Positions 46,188-59,510 of a stretch of 64,000 bases of DNA are shown piece after piece. The notes under the pieces are model-generated. The model had not been told where the DNA came from and did not search any database. It saw only the letters and a list, made by a program, of their open reading frames with translations. Numbering within the stretch: position 1 is the stretch's first letter; every line of letters begins with the position of its first letter. The stretch comes from Nicotiana tabacum (lineage: Eukaryota; Streptophyta; Magnoliopsida; Solanales; Solanaceae), in NCBI RefSeq assembly GCF_000715075.1, contig NC_134082.1, positions 62,087,466 through 62,151,465 on the forward strand, written 5' to 3'. Made by a program: the position numbers and the translations under genes.

Positions 46188-47949
46188 GTAGCCCCTCACT
46201 GTTTTTTTCTTAATTATTGTTTAATTTAGCTAATTTTCATAGTTTCGAATTTTGATACTATCAAAATTATAACTCTATTTCAGTTTATATTTTTATTCTA
46301 TTGTTATTATTTTTTCATAAATTGTTTATTATAATGAATATTTCAGCGGTTGTTAATCTGTTAGATTTAATCAATAAATAGAGTTGGTTGTTTTGGCATA
46401 GATTGAATTGATTTTGTAACATTAAATTCAAAAAAATAGTACAATAAATTGTCAAATTTGAAAAAGTAAATAGATATATTGTTCACTTTTATTATTTTCA
46501 TTTTTCTTAAGAGCTCAACAGAACAAAGAGGTCATGAAGCAAAATAAAGAGCAGAAGGAAAGATTATTGTTATGACTTTGTTGCTTTTATTGTCAAATAG
46601 TGTCAATGACTTTACTTCCGCTTACACAAAATCCTGGGTCTGTCAATGGGTGAGGTACGTATTCACACTCTTAAATTTAAATTGAAAGTGAAATATATAT
46701 ATATACACACACGCACACAAAAACTTCTCAATCAGTTAGTTGTAGGATAAAATAATGCAAAAAATACTTTATTAATGCAAAAGCAGCTAACGTGGTTAGG
46801 AAAACATATATATGTACGTATGGGCAGGAAAATAGTCCCTAAAATTGGTGATTCAGGGCCCACTGTGTCCTTTAATTCCTACAACCTAATCAACTTAAAG
46901 ATGCATCGGTCGATTCCCGGAATTTGAAGCAAAAGAATCAAATACAATTTTTTTATAACTGTGATTTTTGAATCAACTTACATACCAACACAGATACGGA
47001 ATAAAAGGATCACATACACTTGCATAGAAAGAGACTAATAACGGTATTAGTGACTTATATTAATCGGTGCTGTAGGCTTGTAGCTGCAGTGTATGTTGTA
47101 GTTTAGAAATTTCAAGATATAATTAATTTTGGTGAGGTTTTAGTTAAATATATCTAGGCAATTCTCGTGTCTTAACGAAATGCTATATCCTTCCATATAA
47201 TGTGTCCCTTGTAAAGAACCTGACTGTTTTTATAAAAAGAAAGCACTTGGTGGAAGGTAACGCTCTACAAATATACAATTGAATTGAGTTTGCAGTAGTT
47301 TCCTTCAAAATAAAAAAAGTGATGAATTCCAAAATATAGAGTATGTGAATTAGAAAGATTCTCAATATTGCCAATTGTAGAGTTCATAAATTAAATATAT
47401 CACACTTGCCTTAATCTACTAGTCCCTTATTTTCAATTTATGTGGAAGTGACACGAAATTTTAAAAAGAAATAAAGTTTTTTGGAAGTGATAATCTTAAA
47501 ATGAAATATTCCACAAAAAAATGAAACATAAGTGCTATTCTTTTGGAATCAACTACTCCATTCTAATCATCGGTTAATAAGTAAATAGTGCTACATAAAA
47601 TAAAATAGACGGAATAACAAATTTTGTGTAGGGGCAAGATGAAACGATTAGTTGTGTCAGATAAAATAAAACAATTAAGCACCCATGGTGCCTTCGAATC
47701 TTGATCCTATTTTGCTTTTATCCATCATCCTAAATTTCACTTTTTTATATCTTCCCAAAATTTTAACCAACAGAACCCCTGTCAGGCTATATATAACCAT
47801 GGACTAATTCATGTCTCTGATGGCTCTGAACTTGAGGGATCATTTGGTTATCGAGAGTAGGATTATAGTTCAGAATACAATTTGGTCTTGTACTTATTTC
47901 ATATGCAGCCATGCGTATTAACTAATATCAGGCCAAATTTATAACAAAA
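46188..47949. other. Intergenic, no gene seen
   Basis: AT-rich with an (AT)n(CA)n tract near 46687-46712. CACAAAATCCTGGGTCTGTC at about 46624 resembles a hAT-MITE end. A TATATATAA with a following ATG lies near 47790-47820, but the frame is only 33 codons. Possible MITE text at 47420-47570. Confidence 0.4.
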
Positions 47950-49147
47950 TAGTGGTATTAACTAATGTTAGATGGGATGTGGGAGTTGATACTCAGGAGG
48001 CTCACCGTCACGGTATTCTGTATAACTACGAAGATGTATAATGACTTGAAACACCACTATTGGTGGCGTAGGATGAAGAAAGACATCGTTAGTGATGTTT
48101 CATAGTGTTTAAATTGCCAGCAATTTAACTGGTAGTTTGACTTAGAAGATGGTTATAACAGAATGGAAGTGGTAGGCATCACTATGGATTTTGATGCTAT
48201 AGGTTAACCAAGCCCGTGCACATCATACTGATGTTGACTACTTATACTTTGGAGAGGTTGACCCAGATTTACATCTGCGGGTAGTTCTTTTGCATGACGT
48301 ACCTATTTCTATCATTTCAGACCGTAACACTCAGTTCACTTATCACTTTTGGAGAGCTGTTCAGGGGAGTTGGGTATACAACTTGAGCTTAACATAGAAT
48401 GTCACCTGCAAACGAATTGTCAGTCCGAGCAGGCTATTTAGATTCTTGAGGATATGTTGCAAGCTTGTATGATTGGTTTTGGAGGCCATTTGGATCAGTT
48501 CTTACATTTCTTGGAGTTTGCTTACAATAAAAGTTATCAATCCCCCATTCAGATAGTTCTGTATGAGACTTTGTATGGTAGACAATGTCGTTATCCTATT
48601 CGTTGGTTTGAGCATGGTGAGATTAAGTTTGGTACGAATTTGGTATGTAATGATTTGGAGCAGGTAAAGTTGATTCAAGAATGACTTCAGATAGCTCAAA
48701 GCAGGCAGAAGAGTTAAAATTCTATTACTACTTAGTATCGCCAGTGTTTTGGTTGCTCTACTTCATTGTTAATGTTTTCATGACTTTTAAATTACTATGT
48801 TTTCTCTATACGGTTGTGATTTGCATGCTTGTTTGGAGCCGAGAGTCTACCGGAAACAATCTTTTTACCTGCATAAGGCAGGGGTAAGGCGACGTACATA
48901 CAAAATTTTACCTATGTTGTTGTTGTTGCTGAAAATTTTACCTATGAAAGGCGTGATGAGATTTGGGAAGAAGGGCAAGTTGAGTCCAAGATTTATTGGA
49001 CCATTTGAGTTGTTGGTGAGAGTTGATGAGGTTGCTTATAGACTTGCTTTACCTCCGAGCCTATTGGTGGTATATCTAGTATTTTTATATTTTTATGATT
49101 CGGGGGTATATTGAAGATAAGTAACTTATTTTAGACTTCAACACTAT
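47950..49147 (+). pseudogene. Chromovirus-type integrase fragment, broken
   Basis: Decayed 3' part of Ty3/gypsy pol. The integrase zinc-binding part reads KMYNDLKHHYWWRRMKKDI then CLNCQQ; next a core part with ISDRNTQF (second catalytic Asp) and SPSEQ-like remnants; then 48454-48684, FGGHLDQFLHFLEFAYNKSY. The C-terminal KGVMRFGKKGKLSPRFIGPF is at about 48950. Many stops and shifts. A SINE replaces residues between about 48712 and 48935. Del/Tekay clade likely. No chromodomain could be read. Confidence 0.75.
48722..48934 (+). mobile_element. SINE fragment (Au/TS type) inside pol
   Basis: Contains GAGCCGAGAGTCTACCGGAA and GGGGTAAGGCGACGTACATA, typical of Solanaceae SINEs, and a GTTGTTGTTGTTG tail. 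AAAATTTTACCTATG occurs just before and just after the tail (48904-48918 and 48933-48949). Confidence 0.6.
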
Positions 49148-50874
49148 TGTGACGACCTGATAGGCCATTTTGAGTAATAGCCTTTATTTGTGTGTTCCGA
49201 GACCTTTCATAGCTTCATTTGATGTTTATTGACTTGCATGCATGGTCCGTGTAGCTTTTCAGAAAGTTTTCATATGAAATTTTAACGAAAAAGTAATTTT
49301 GACTTAAAATAACGCTAGAGTTGACCACGGTCAACGTTTTTTGTAGACGATCTCGGATCGGTGTTTTAAAGATTTTGGTTGGTCCGTATAATATTTTGGA
49401 CTTGCACGCACGTTTGGTTAGGGTTTCGAATGACCCGAGAGCATTTCAACGCATTATATGAAAGTTAGCAAAAATTGAGTTTTAAGTTGAAATCTTGAGT
49501 TTTGATGATCTATTCTTGTTAGTGGATGTTATTTTGATGATTGAAGGTAGCAAGCAAATTTGTATGATATTATTACACTTGTGTGCATGTTCGATTTGGA
49601 GCCCGAGCGGCTCCGATGAGTTTCAGAAGCATGGCAGACGTATTTGGAATAGCTGAGTATCAATTGTTACTAGTGTCAAGTTGCACGTCTCGCATTTGCG
49701 AGAACCTAATCGAAAGTTAGGCTCACAAATAAAAATGGGAACCGGGGTCTGGGGTTCATATTTTTGAACAATTGTTCACTTTTGCGATCTGGTCTGGGAT
49801 CACTTTTGCGATCTTGGTCACATTTGCAATATTGTGCTAGGTGGAGCAGCTTCGCATTTGCAAAGTTTAGCTCACATTTGTGATTCTTGCATGTCTGTGG
49901 CACTGATTGCATTTGCGATCAGACGACTGCACTTGCGAACAAGTTTGCAGCTGGGTAAAAGATGGGAAGGTTGGGACTTAGCTCATTTTACACTATTTTT
50001 CAACCCTAAATACTCTATAGGCGATTTTTGAAGAGGATTTTCTTCCCAAATTCAGTGGTAAGCAACTTTAACTAGTTTTTAATAAATATTAGTTTTTCCC
50101 CCATAAATTTTATCATCAAATCTATGAATTCTAAGGTAGGTAGAATTTAGGAATTTTGTAAAATTGAGATTTAGACTTCAAACTAAGATTAGATTTTGTA
50201 GCAAATTACATAATAGGTCTCGGAGGTGAATGGTTAATCAAGATTGGTCTGAATATCGGATTTCAACCTAGAGGGCCTAGGGTTGACTTTTTTAAAAAAT
50301 GATTGAAAATGAACCTTTTTCATTCATGAGTAGTTTCTAAAGCTTGTTTTGAATTATTTGGACAATAATTTGTTAGATTCGGTTGATGTGGAGGCTTGTT
50401 CGAAAGGAAAAGCCATGGTTGATTATCGACTTGGTTGTAGAAAGAAGTAAGTGTCGTGGTTAACCTTGACTTGAGAGAATTAAGACTTGATTGGTCTATT
50501 TGCTACTTGACTTATGTGTGGGGACGACGTATTTGCAAGGTGACGAGTGTATATATGCTGTCATGAGTTAAGCATTTGGGTGGGATATTTTGTTGTTTGT
50601 ATTCAATTACTTCATGCCTTCATTTATTTCATGTTATTACTTTCCTTTACTTGTTAAATTCATGCTTTCGTTCGTTACAAGCCTTAATTTTCTATATGTC
50701 TCCATGTATCTGTGTTTTCATTTATTGACTGCCTTTACTTGCCTTATATTTTAGTATTTTAATGATAGTCATTTTTATTTATATTATGTCTTTATTTGTT
50801 TATTCCATTATTGCATTTTATTGTGAGATACGCCGTAGTTGATTGTAGATTTGTACATTCATGTTATATATTTA

Positions 50875-51072
50875 GGATTGGGTTGCACGCCGCAACAGTA
50901 TTGATGTTGTATTTGGGATCGGGTTGCACGCCGTTACGGATATTGATATGTTGTTTGGGATCGGTTTCACGCCGCAACGATATTGATGTTTTATTTGGGA
51001 TCGGGTTGCACACCGCAACGGATATTGATATGTTATTTTGGATTGGGTTGAATGGCGCAATGATGTTGGTAC

Positions 51073-51118
<46 letters not shown>

Positions 51119-51140
51119 CGGGTTGCATGCCGCAATGGAG
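50875..51140. repeat. About 42-bp tandem repeats and AT/GT microsatellite in LTR
   Basis: Five to six units of GGGATCGGGTTGCACGCCGC-type sequence, with (AT)n(GT)n at 51071-51114 before the last unit. Confidence 0.8.
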
Positions 51141-51457
51141 AAGATATATTATGATTGTTCTTGATTGTTGATCCCGACTAATTGTGAATCTGAGCGTATA
51201 TCATATTCTGGGACCCTCTGTTATGTACTTTCTGTTATGGTTTTCATGTTAATCCTTGTTTCTCCATTGTGCTATTTTTTTTTTACTTATACTCGTACAT
51301 GTTTATAGTAAGTGTCTTATTATAGCCTCGTTACTACTTCGTCGAGGTTAGGTTCGGCACTTATGGAGTACATGGGACCTGTTGTACTCGTACTACACTT
51401 CTGCACTTCTTGTGTAGATTCTGGTATTAGTAATAGTGGCGTTTAGTAAAGGCTTTC

Positions 51458-52848
51458 TGACTAGCGTAAAACACACACTTAAATATACTCACTAGTCGAA
51501 TATAGTATAATATAATATCGTATTCATAGGGATCAGAGTTAATAATATTATCGTAGTTTGTAGCTAGGTTGCTATCCAAGATGATCAACAGTTGAAAATT
51601 ATGTGATTAAAAACTACAATTAACTAACAATCTACAATTATTAACTAATGACAATCGAACAACAAGCAAGCAAAGAAGGTTATCAATGAGAGAAAATAGG
51701 ATTTTGATAAGATAGGTGCATGATAATTATTTGAGATCTAACTTTAGATAATTCACATCTAATGTTCAAGTGATTCTCTCGAATTCACTCAATTATTAGT
51801 TCAAACATTTAGTAGAAACTCCTCTTTCGATTAAGTCTCAACCTCACAAGATGAAGCAATTTAAACTCGATTAAGATATGTAAGAAAGCGTAGTGTATTG
51901 GTCTTTAAGAAAACCTCTTTCGATTATTCTCCTAACTAGGTTTAATCAATGATTCAACTAGCCTCTTTCGATTACTAAGAAGATTTAATGAACTCAACCA
52001 ATAATATAATGCAAAGAACTCACAAGTTATGCCTCTCTCGATTACATGAACAAGTGAATATAGATGCAACGATTAAATCAACCAAAACGCTTCAATACAT
52101 AAAACTAGAGTTAATATTCACAAAAAATATCAATACACCAAATCCATCAAACCCTAAAGGGAACTACTCCATGGATATGGAGCAATTCATCATAAATATG
52201 TTTAAAGTATAGAAAAACATAAAGCGATCCAAACTCATGTCTTGAGTGAGGATTGAATGATGAAATCCTTGTGCTTTTGCTTCTCCACCTCCTCCTTGCT
52301 TCCTTAGGTCTTAGATGTGTCAAAAGTTCTCAAAATAGCATTTTTACACGTATTTATACTAGGTAGGGTCGGTCCCAAATGAAACCACCTTCTCCTAGCC
52401 GAAATAGGATTGTGACTCTTTAAAAAATGTAGAGGCGTGCTGCATGGGGTGACGCGCCACACGATATGCTAGTGGAGTTTAGCAGGGAATGTGTAAATTG
52501 AAGGCAACAGGAAAAATGAATAGCCGCGGCGCCCCACGCGCAGCTCCACGCACCGTAGCTGTGGAAAATTCTCAAAGTCCGGCTTTTTCTTGACTTTTTG
52601 ATATCCAAATGTGGTTTTCGAATCCCGAATGAAATCTCGGATTAATCCTTTGGGTTTTTACTCAGACTTCAAAGCTCTAAATAGCTTGAATTCGTCCCAT
52701 AACATCTACATAGCTTGGAATCACTCCTACAAGGCATAAAACACACAGTTAGTGCAAAACACTAGCGATTAAAGCTCAAATTCAATTAAAGTGCAGTAAA
52801 TTAGAGTGCAATAAGAGACTAAACACATGTAATTATATCCTACCATCA
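51458..52848. mobile_element. Solo LTR, 1.39 kb, nested in chromovirus LTR
   Basis: Starts TGACTAGCGT, ends CTACCATCA, with perfect 5-bp duplication CTTTC at 51453-51457 and 52849-52853. No coding content. Orientation and family not determined. Confidence 0.75.
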
Positions 52849-53204
52849 CTTTCTCGGATTGTCTGTATCCGTAGACTTGAGGTAGAGCTGCTCAGAATTC
52901 GCAGACACTGAAGTCCCCATCTTATCTTTCATACTGTTTATTTCATTCAAACAGTTGTATTTTATTTCAGCCCTTGTTTGTAGTACTTTTAGCAACTCAT
53001 GTACTCATGACACTAGATGTTGGGTTTAGACTAGACATTGTGTATGGATTTCATTATGTATTTTAAAGTTTTACAACTTTATCTTCTTATTAATATGCTT
53101 TTAAAAGTGTTAAAATGAATAATTTTGTAACTAATGTTGGCTTGACTAGCAAGTGGATGTTAGGCTCCATCACAATCCCGTGGTTGGAGTTTTGGTACTT
53201 GACA

Positions 53205-53220
53205 AGTTAGTATCAGAGGG
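53205..53220 (+). other. Primer-binding site (initiator Met type)
   Basis: AGTTAGTATCAGAGGG, close to the common TGGTATCAGAGC of plant gypsy elements, with a G-to-A change. Confidence 0.6.
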
Positions 53221-53404
53221 CTAGGTTGCCTAGGTCTCACGAGTCATGAGCAAGCTTAGTAGAATCTTGAGGATCGGTTCGAGAAAGTCTGTACTTATCT
53301 TCTAGAGGCATAAGGCTTTAGGAAATTACATTTCTTTCTTTCTCTATCGCGCGACTTTATTCTATCGCTAAAGTTTGAATCATTCTTCTCTTATTCTCTC
53401 GCAG

Positions 53405-54809
53405 ATGATGAGGACACGTACAACATCCACAATTAATCAGGAGCTGAAACCCCAGGCTACAACTATTACTAGGGAAAGAGGCTGGGGCTGAGGTAGAGCC
53501 CGAGAGAGAGGCAGAGCTCAACCTAGAGTACGCACGGCAACACATGTTACAGAGACTCAGATCGAGCAGGAGGAGGAGATCCCTATTTCGGCCAAGCCCT
53601 TGTACCAAGCTCAGGTTCCAGAGGGGTCCATTGTTATCCTAGTATTTCAGGACACCCTAGTCTGGCTGGATTGGCCTTATGGAGAGTGTGGCCCAGACTG
53701 GCGCATTCCCCATGGCACCGACCGTCTCTCAGGTTGGAGGAGGAGCACAGACTCCTACTACTCACACTCCAGAGCAGATGGATAACGAGTATCCGACAGT
53801 TCCTCCAATTGGTGTAGTTCAGCCTATTATTGCTACTCAGTCTGGGGAGGGACCCGTAATGTCGAGGTTGGACAAAATCACCAAGTTGTATACCATTCAC
53901 TTTGGTGGTACATCTTCTGAGGATCCCCAGGATTTCTTGGACCGTTGTGCAATATGGGTATAGTAGAGTCAAATGGAGTTGACTTCGTAGTATTTCAGAT
54001 ACATGGCTTCGCCAAGAGGAGGAGGCAGGAGTATGTTCGGGGCAGACCGGTAGGTTCAACTCCTCTCACTTGGGCTTAATTCTCAGAGCTATTCTTGGAG
54101 AAGTTTACCCCCTTCACTCAAAGAGAAGACTTCTGTAGTCAGTTTGATCACCTACAACAGGGTAACATGACTGTTACCTAATATCAGATCAAATTTGTGG
54201 ATTTATCCCATCATGCAATTATTTTGATCCCTATAGAGAGGGAGAGGGTGCAAAGATTTATAGATGACCTTACTTATGGCATCAGGCTACAGATAGAGAG
54301 ACTAAGGATGATATTTCTTTCACTCGAGTTATGTAGATAGCTAGGCAAACCGAGAGGATTCGTGGTCAGGATAGAGATGCGACATTTGAAAAGTGACCTC
54401 ATCATTTTGATGGTTTTAGTTGTGCCTCATTTAGAGGCAAGGGTTCATTTAGTAGAGGACATCCTATTAAGCCAATTTAGTCAGCTCTTCTGGTATCACA
54501 TGGTGCTTCGGGAAGTCGTGGTTACTATGAGTCTCATCTTGAGTAGCTAGCCTATAGTGCACCTTCAGCTCCGATCAGTGCACCACTGATTCAGAGTTAT
54601 TAAGACTGTTAGGGTTAGTTCCAGATTCAACAGCCACGTCAATAAAGAGAGTACGTTACGTGTTGAGGTATGGGTCATATCGGGAGGTACTTGCCCATAC
54701 TTCAGAGCAGTATGCCACAATGGGGGTACTCGTGCCATGATTCCGAAACCAGTTCTCTACCCCCCGCACAACCCGGTAGAGACATGAGTCAGGAAACCTA
54801 GGGAGGTTG
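53405..54809 (+). pseudogene. Chromovirus gag, heavily decayed
   Basis: An N-terminal Met-Arg-Thr-rich start at 53405, then RFNS-less, fragmentary gag text: EDPQDFLDRCAIW near 53925-53960, and FTPFTQREDFCSQFDHLQQG about 54100-54160, typical of Del/Tekay gag. Stops in every frame. Ends abruptly at 54809 where another LTR starts. Gag may resume outside the window. Confidence 0.7.
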
Positions 54810-55202
54810 TGTCACACCCCAACCTCAGGAGGTGCGGCGGGAACATGATGCCCGAAGGTCCATACTAACATCTATACTTAGGCCCCTTCAACATGAAATC
54901 TGGGTCAAATGGCCCACAACGATCATGTCAAGACTTAAAAGGGTAAAAACTGACTATGGAAGAAATCTTAACATTATATTTATATATACAATCATTGCCA
55001 ACAAAGTCATAACCAACTTTCATGTACATCCGAACACTAGTCTGCAAACCTCTAAGAGTGTCAAAATATAACGCATACATACAACTCTGGACAGGGCCCT
55101 ACCGTACCTAAAATGACTGGAACAGACACTTCAGTACCTATTGACTTTTGAACAACTACTCCGGAATAGTGGAGTGCAACAACCAACCGCTGAAATAAGC
55201 AC
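54810..55202. mobile_element. Partial LTR of another element
   Basis: Begins TGTCACACCCCAACCTCAGG right at the break in gag and is itself cut at 55203 by Ogre-2. The text ending in GTGCAACAACCAACCGCTGA is common LTR sequence in Solanaceae (from memory). Confidence 0.5.
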
Positions 55203-58200
55203 TGTAAGCACGTGATTTTTGCCCTATATGAGAATTACTCCCAAAAATAAAAAAATAATAAATAAAATGACTTTTTCTTTGGTGTGCAATTTTGTGATAT
55301 TTTGAATAATTATTTGTATTTGTCTGTGCGTGTTTATTTGCTAAATTAATAAAATACAAAAATATGTCGCATTTTGCATAGAGGATTTAATTCCACAATT
55401 GTTAATAATTAGATATGTTTTACAAAAATTTAAAAAAAATTATTACGAAAATAGGCATCGTTTGCATTTTTAGCATTTAATGTTCAAATATACAATTTTA
55501 TGCTTAATTATTATTTAATTGTGCGTTAATTGATATTGGGAGTTAATTTGCGCTTTTATGACTTAATTTAGTTCTTAATAATATTTTAAGTATTTTTATA
55601 ATTTAGTTTTAGAAAATAAAAGAAGAAAAGGGAGCGAAAATATAAAGAAAGTAGGAATTGGGCCTCTTCTTCGATTTCAAGCCACAGGCCCAAAAAATGG
55701 CCCAACCTTCCCTATGACCCAGTCCATAACCCAACACCCCTATTATTGTACAAAAAAAAAAAAGTAAGAAAACCCTAAAAATGCCTAAAGCATCCGCCCC
55801 CCCTATTCTCCTTCTGCTTCCTCAAAACTCCAAAGCACAACCATGGCTGCCTTTGACCCCACTCCCTCTCATCCAAACACCATCAACAAACAGTTCGTCA
55901 TGACCAAACGACCCCAAGAACCATAGCTACTGCTGTCCGCGTAGCTATCTCTGCGTCGTCACTTCATCTTCTTCGTCTTTTGTCAAGCTCGAGCTTGAGC
56001 TCGACATCCATGGCTGCCCAGCTCCACCAAGCAGTCCGCCATTGCCTTCGTCGACCGCTCGCTTCCATGGCAGCTGATTCCGCGTCAACTTCTGCTGCTT
56101 CATCGTCCAAACCCCACCGGCGCAGCTGCTACTTCATCGATCAAACACCACCGGCGCCGCTGCTTCTCCTGCCTCGTCGTGGCAGCTGGGTATGTCTCCT
56201 CCATCGTGCTGCTGCTACCGTTGCTGGTTCGCCGGAGCTGGGTCGTCGTTGTTGCTGCCGGTGCTGCTGCTTCACGATTCCATGCTTCGGCTCTTGCTTC
56301 GTCTTCTTCGTTATGTCAAAGTTTCGTTGATTTCATTTCATTCGATGTTCGTCGTTGGTCATTTACGGTTAGTTGTTCTAAGTTTTATTTTTGTCCATAT
56401 TTTTTTTTTTGATATTTTCCGAATCCAAACTCGTTAAATGATTCAATTCTTGTCTTGTTCGTTGTTCATCGTTGAAATAATTTTCTAATGTGTTCATGTG
56501 TTTGATTGAATTAATTTTCAGATTTCAAAATAGAAGTTTAATTAGTTGTTTTCATGTTTATTTCATGTTTGTATTATTGTTTAAGTGAATATTTGTTAGT
56601 TTAATATTAGTTAGATACAAATTGAAGTTTAATTAATTGTTTCTTCAATTTGTTTAATGTATTTTATGTATTTTCCGGAAATTGTTAATATTGTTAAGTT
56701 CAAGTTTAAATTCATAATTGTTTCTTCTTAGGTTTTGTTTTGTCATTTGCCTAAAAGAATTTAGTTGTTATAAGGGAAGTATGTTGGTTTTAGTCATTTG
56801 AATCCGTCGTTTTATTTTTAGATTTAATTCATGTTCATATTATGTTTGTTTGATTTTTGAATCTAAAATGTTTATAGTTTGATTTCTTATTTACCATTTG
56901 TGATTATTTCTTGAATTGGTCTCATAATCTTGTTTAAAGTTTAATATAAGAATTGTTTGTTGTAATATTGTTAGAGTGGATTTTAAGTTCAATATGATTG
57001 AATTTAGAAATCTAAATATACTTGTTTGATTGTTGTTGTTGTTTAAATCCGAAAATAGGTTTGTTGTTGCTAAAAATATTGTTCAATCAAATTTTAGTTG
57101 TTCTTGGTTGTTCAATTTGTGTTCATATGATTTGTGGTTGAAATCATGTTCATGTGATTTGTTGTTGAAATGTTGAAGAATTCATGTTCATGAAATTTGT
57201 TGTTTGAACATTGTTAGAAATTAATCATATTGTCTATATTTTGGTTAAGTTTGATTAATTGATGTGTTATAGCTGATGGGTAGTTTGGTAATTTGTAGTA
57301 CGTTCAGGGGTAGTTTGGTAATTTCAGTAAGGTCCTGAGGGGTAGTTTAGGAATTGTACATTTTGTAATTGTTTATTTGAAGCATGGGAGACAAAATGAA
57401 ATGGGGTGAGTTGTGATATAATTGTTTAATATAAAGGGGGGACAAGACAAAATGTGGGGGAACTTGTGTTATTTTAAATAAAGCATGGGGGACAAAATAT
57501 AATGGGGTGGTGTGATATGTTTATTTAATGTAATGGAGATGAGTGGGAAGATAATGGGTTGGGTAGAGAAAAAGTATTGATTTTAATTAATTGAAAGATT
57601 TATGGGATGTGTTATAAAAGAGAAGTCTTGAAATCAGATAGGGGGGACAGAGAGAAAAAAAGAGAGATTAGAGAAAAAAAAAGAGCTGAACATTTATTCC
57701 GAAAAAATATTGAAACTCTCAAGAAAAGAAAAAAAACCTACAAAGAAAATAAAAAAAAAGTTGAAAATTAGAAGAGAAAGTAGTACACACCTGATAAATA
57801 TTCTGGTATACAGGTGTAGAAATTAAGGGTTGAAGATTAACTAGCCTTTTAAAAAATCTGAAAATTTCCCTTGGTTTCTGTCCGTTATTTTCGGCATTCC
57901 TGGATTTTATTTTGAATTTTTCAAATCTGTCACTGGGATTTTCGTTGACTGGTTATTGCTGGTTATTGTTGCTGTTGCTGTGTTACATATTACGTTGCTG
58001 ACTTTCTTCTTCTTATATTGACAATATCAGGTACACAACTGTAATTTTGGCATTTTGTAAGCTGAAATGAAGAATGGAGTGTTAAATTTTTAAGTTAGTT
58101 TAATTTTTTTTGTATTGTATTTAGATTATTCATGTATTATTATTCTGTAAATCACTGTCATTTGGCATAACTAGGCATATTATAGCGACATATTAAATAA

Positions 58201-59488
58201 CGCCTTAACCAGATTATTAGGAAATATATTTAAGTCTGATTACTAATTAAAACTGTTTAATAATAAAAATAGAAGAAATAACGTAAAAAATGGCGTTATT
58301 GAATCAGTTTGGCAAAAATTGACTAAGTTCCTTATTCATAAGGTTTTTCGTCAACGATAAGTTAATCGGAATCATGTAGTTAATTTCAGTTAAAACATGA
58401 ATTAGTTTGCGAATCAAGTATTAGGACATGATGTGAATTAAAACAAAGTTAGTTAATGTTAAATTGTTTAATTTTTTAGAAATATGGTTTAGTAATCAAG
58501 TTTTTTTTTCTTTCAATTTTCAGTATTTGTAAATAATTAGTTTCAATAAGCTTAAGTCTTACTAACAATTTGAATTTTAATCCAACTATGGGATAATTAG
58601 TTTTTTTTTATTTTATTTTTTGACAATTCCATGTTGTATTTATGATTATAATTTTTATTACTTTCTGTTAATATTTGTTTTTCTCTTCTATTTAATATGT
58701 TATTTTCAAGAATGTAGATATTGATTTTATATTTATAGACAAACTTAGTAATAATAAAAAGGTAGTCATTAAAGGATATTCTTAAAATAAGGAAGGATTT
58801 CGCTAAAAATAAATAGATGTAAATAATACAAAAATTTACAGGATTCTCCAATCTCATTTATTTATTTAATTATTTTTAAAAAAATTACTTAGAATTTGGG
58901 ATGGATTGTTTAGTGAATTTCACTTCCTTCCCCAAAGATAATGATGCGCTAGACTCTTTAGGCGCGATTTAATTAATTTTACCTTCTTAAACTCGGATGC
59001 GCATTTCATGCGACCCAAATCTAAATCCTAAAACATTGAATAAAAATGTGTTCCGGATTGCGGGTGCATTTCATGTGACATAATCCAAAGACATGTTTTA
59101 AACGATGTTCACAATTTATTTTTTTTAAAAAATAATAATAATAATAAAGTGGTAAAAAGTTAAAATTGGCACATCGGTTCATAATTGTATTAAAATCAGA
59201 TAAATAAGCCAAATATGATAATTGAGCGACCGTGCTAGAACCACGGAACTCGGGAATGCCTAACACCTTCTCCCGGGTTAACAAAATTCCTTATCCGGAT
59301 TTCTGGTACGCAGACTGTAATATGGAGTCATTCTTTTCCGCGATTCGGGATTAAAATTGGTGACTTGGGACACCCTAAATCTCCCAAGTGGCGACTCTGA
59401 AATAAATAAATAAATCCCGTTTCGATCGTCCTTTAATTGGAAAAAACTCCCTACGCCCTTCGCGGGGTCGGAAAAAGGAGGTGTGACA
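55203..59488 (+). repeat. 5' LTR of Ogre-2
   Basis: 4286 bp, TGTAAGCACG to GGAGGTGTGACA. Telo-box-like AAACCCTAA at 55770-55778, ATG at 55843 (frame only 27 codons), TATAAAAG at 57613-57620, splice-donor-like CAG|GTACAC at 58028-58033. Lacks the CA microsatellite of Ogre-1. Confidence 0.9.
57613..57620 (+). promoter_or_regulatory. TATA box of Ogre-2 LTR
   Basis: TATAAAAG, aligned with the TATA-like box at 11926 in Ogre-1. Confidence 0.65.
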
Positions 59489-59492
59489 GCTC

Positions 59493-59510
59493 GGGCGACT
59501 CTGCTGGGGA
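59493..59510 (+). other. Primer-binding site of Ogre-2
   Basis: GGGCGACTCTGCTGGGGA, four bases after the LTR; first base differs from the Ogre-1 site (T to G). Confidence 0.7.

Larger units (their letters stand above)
49148..53204 (+). repeat. Chromovirus LTR, split by a solo LTR
   Basis: TGTGACGACC to ACTTGACA, about 2.66 kb once the insertion at 51458-52848 is removed. It is followed by an initiator-Met-type PBS. Unusually it has pol sequence on its left and PBS plus gag on its right. Confidence 0.75.

Noticed and set aside
47819..47920. TATATATAA followed by a short ATG frame
   Set aside because: Only 33 codons and no recognisable product; the region is probably repeat-derived.
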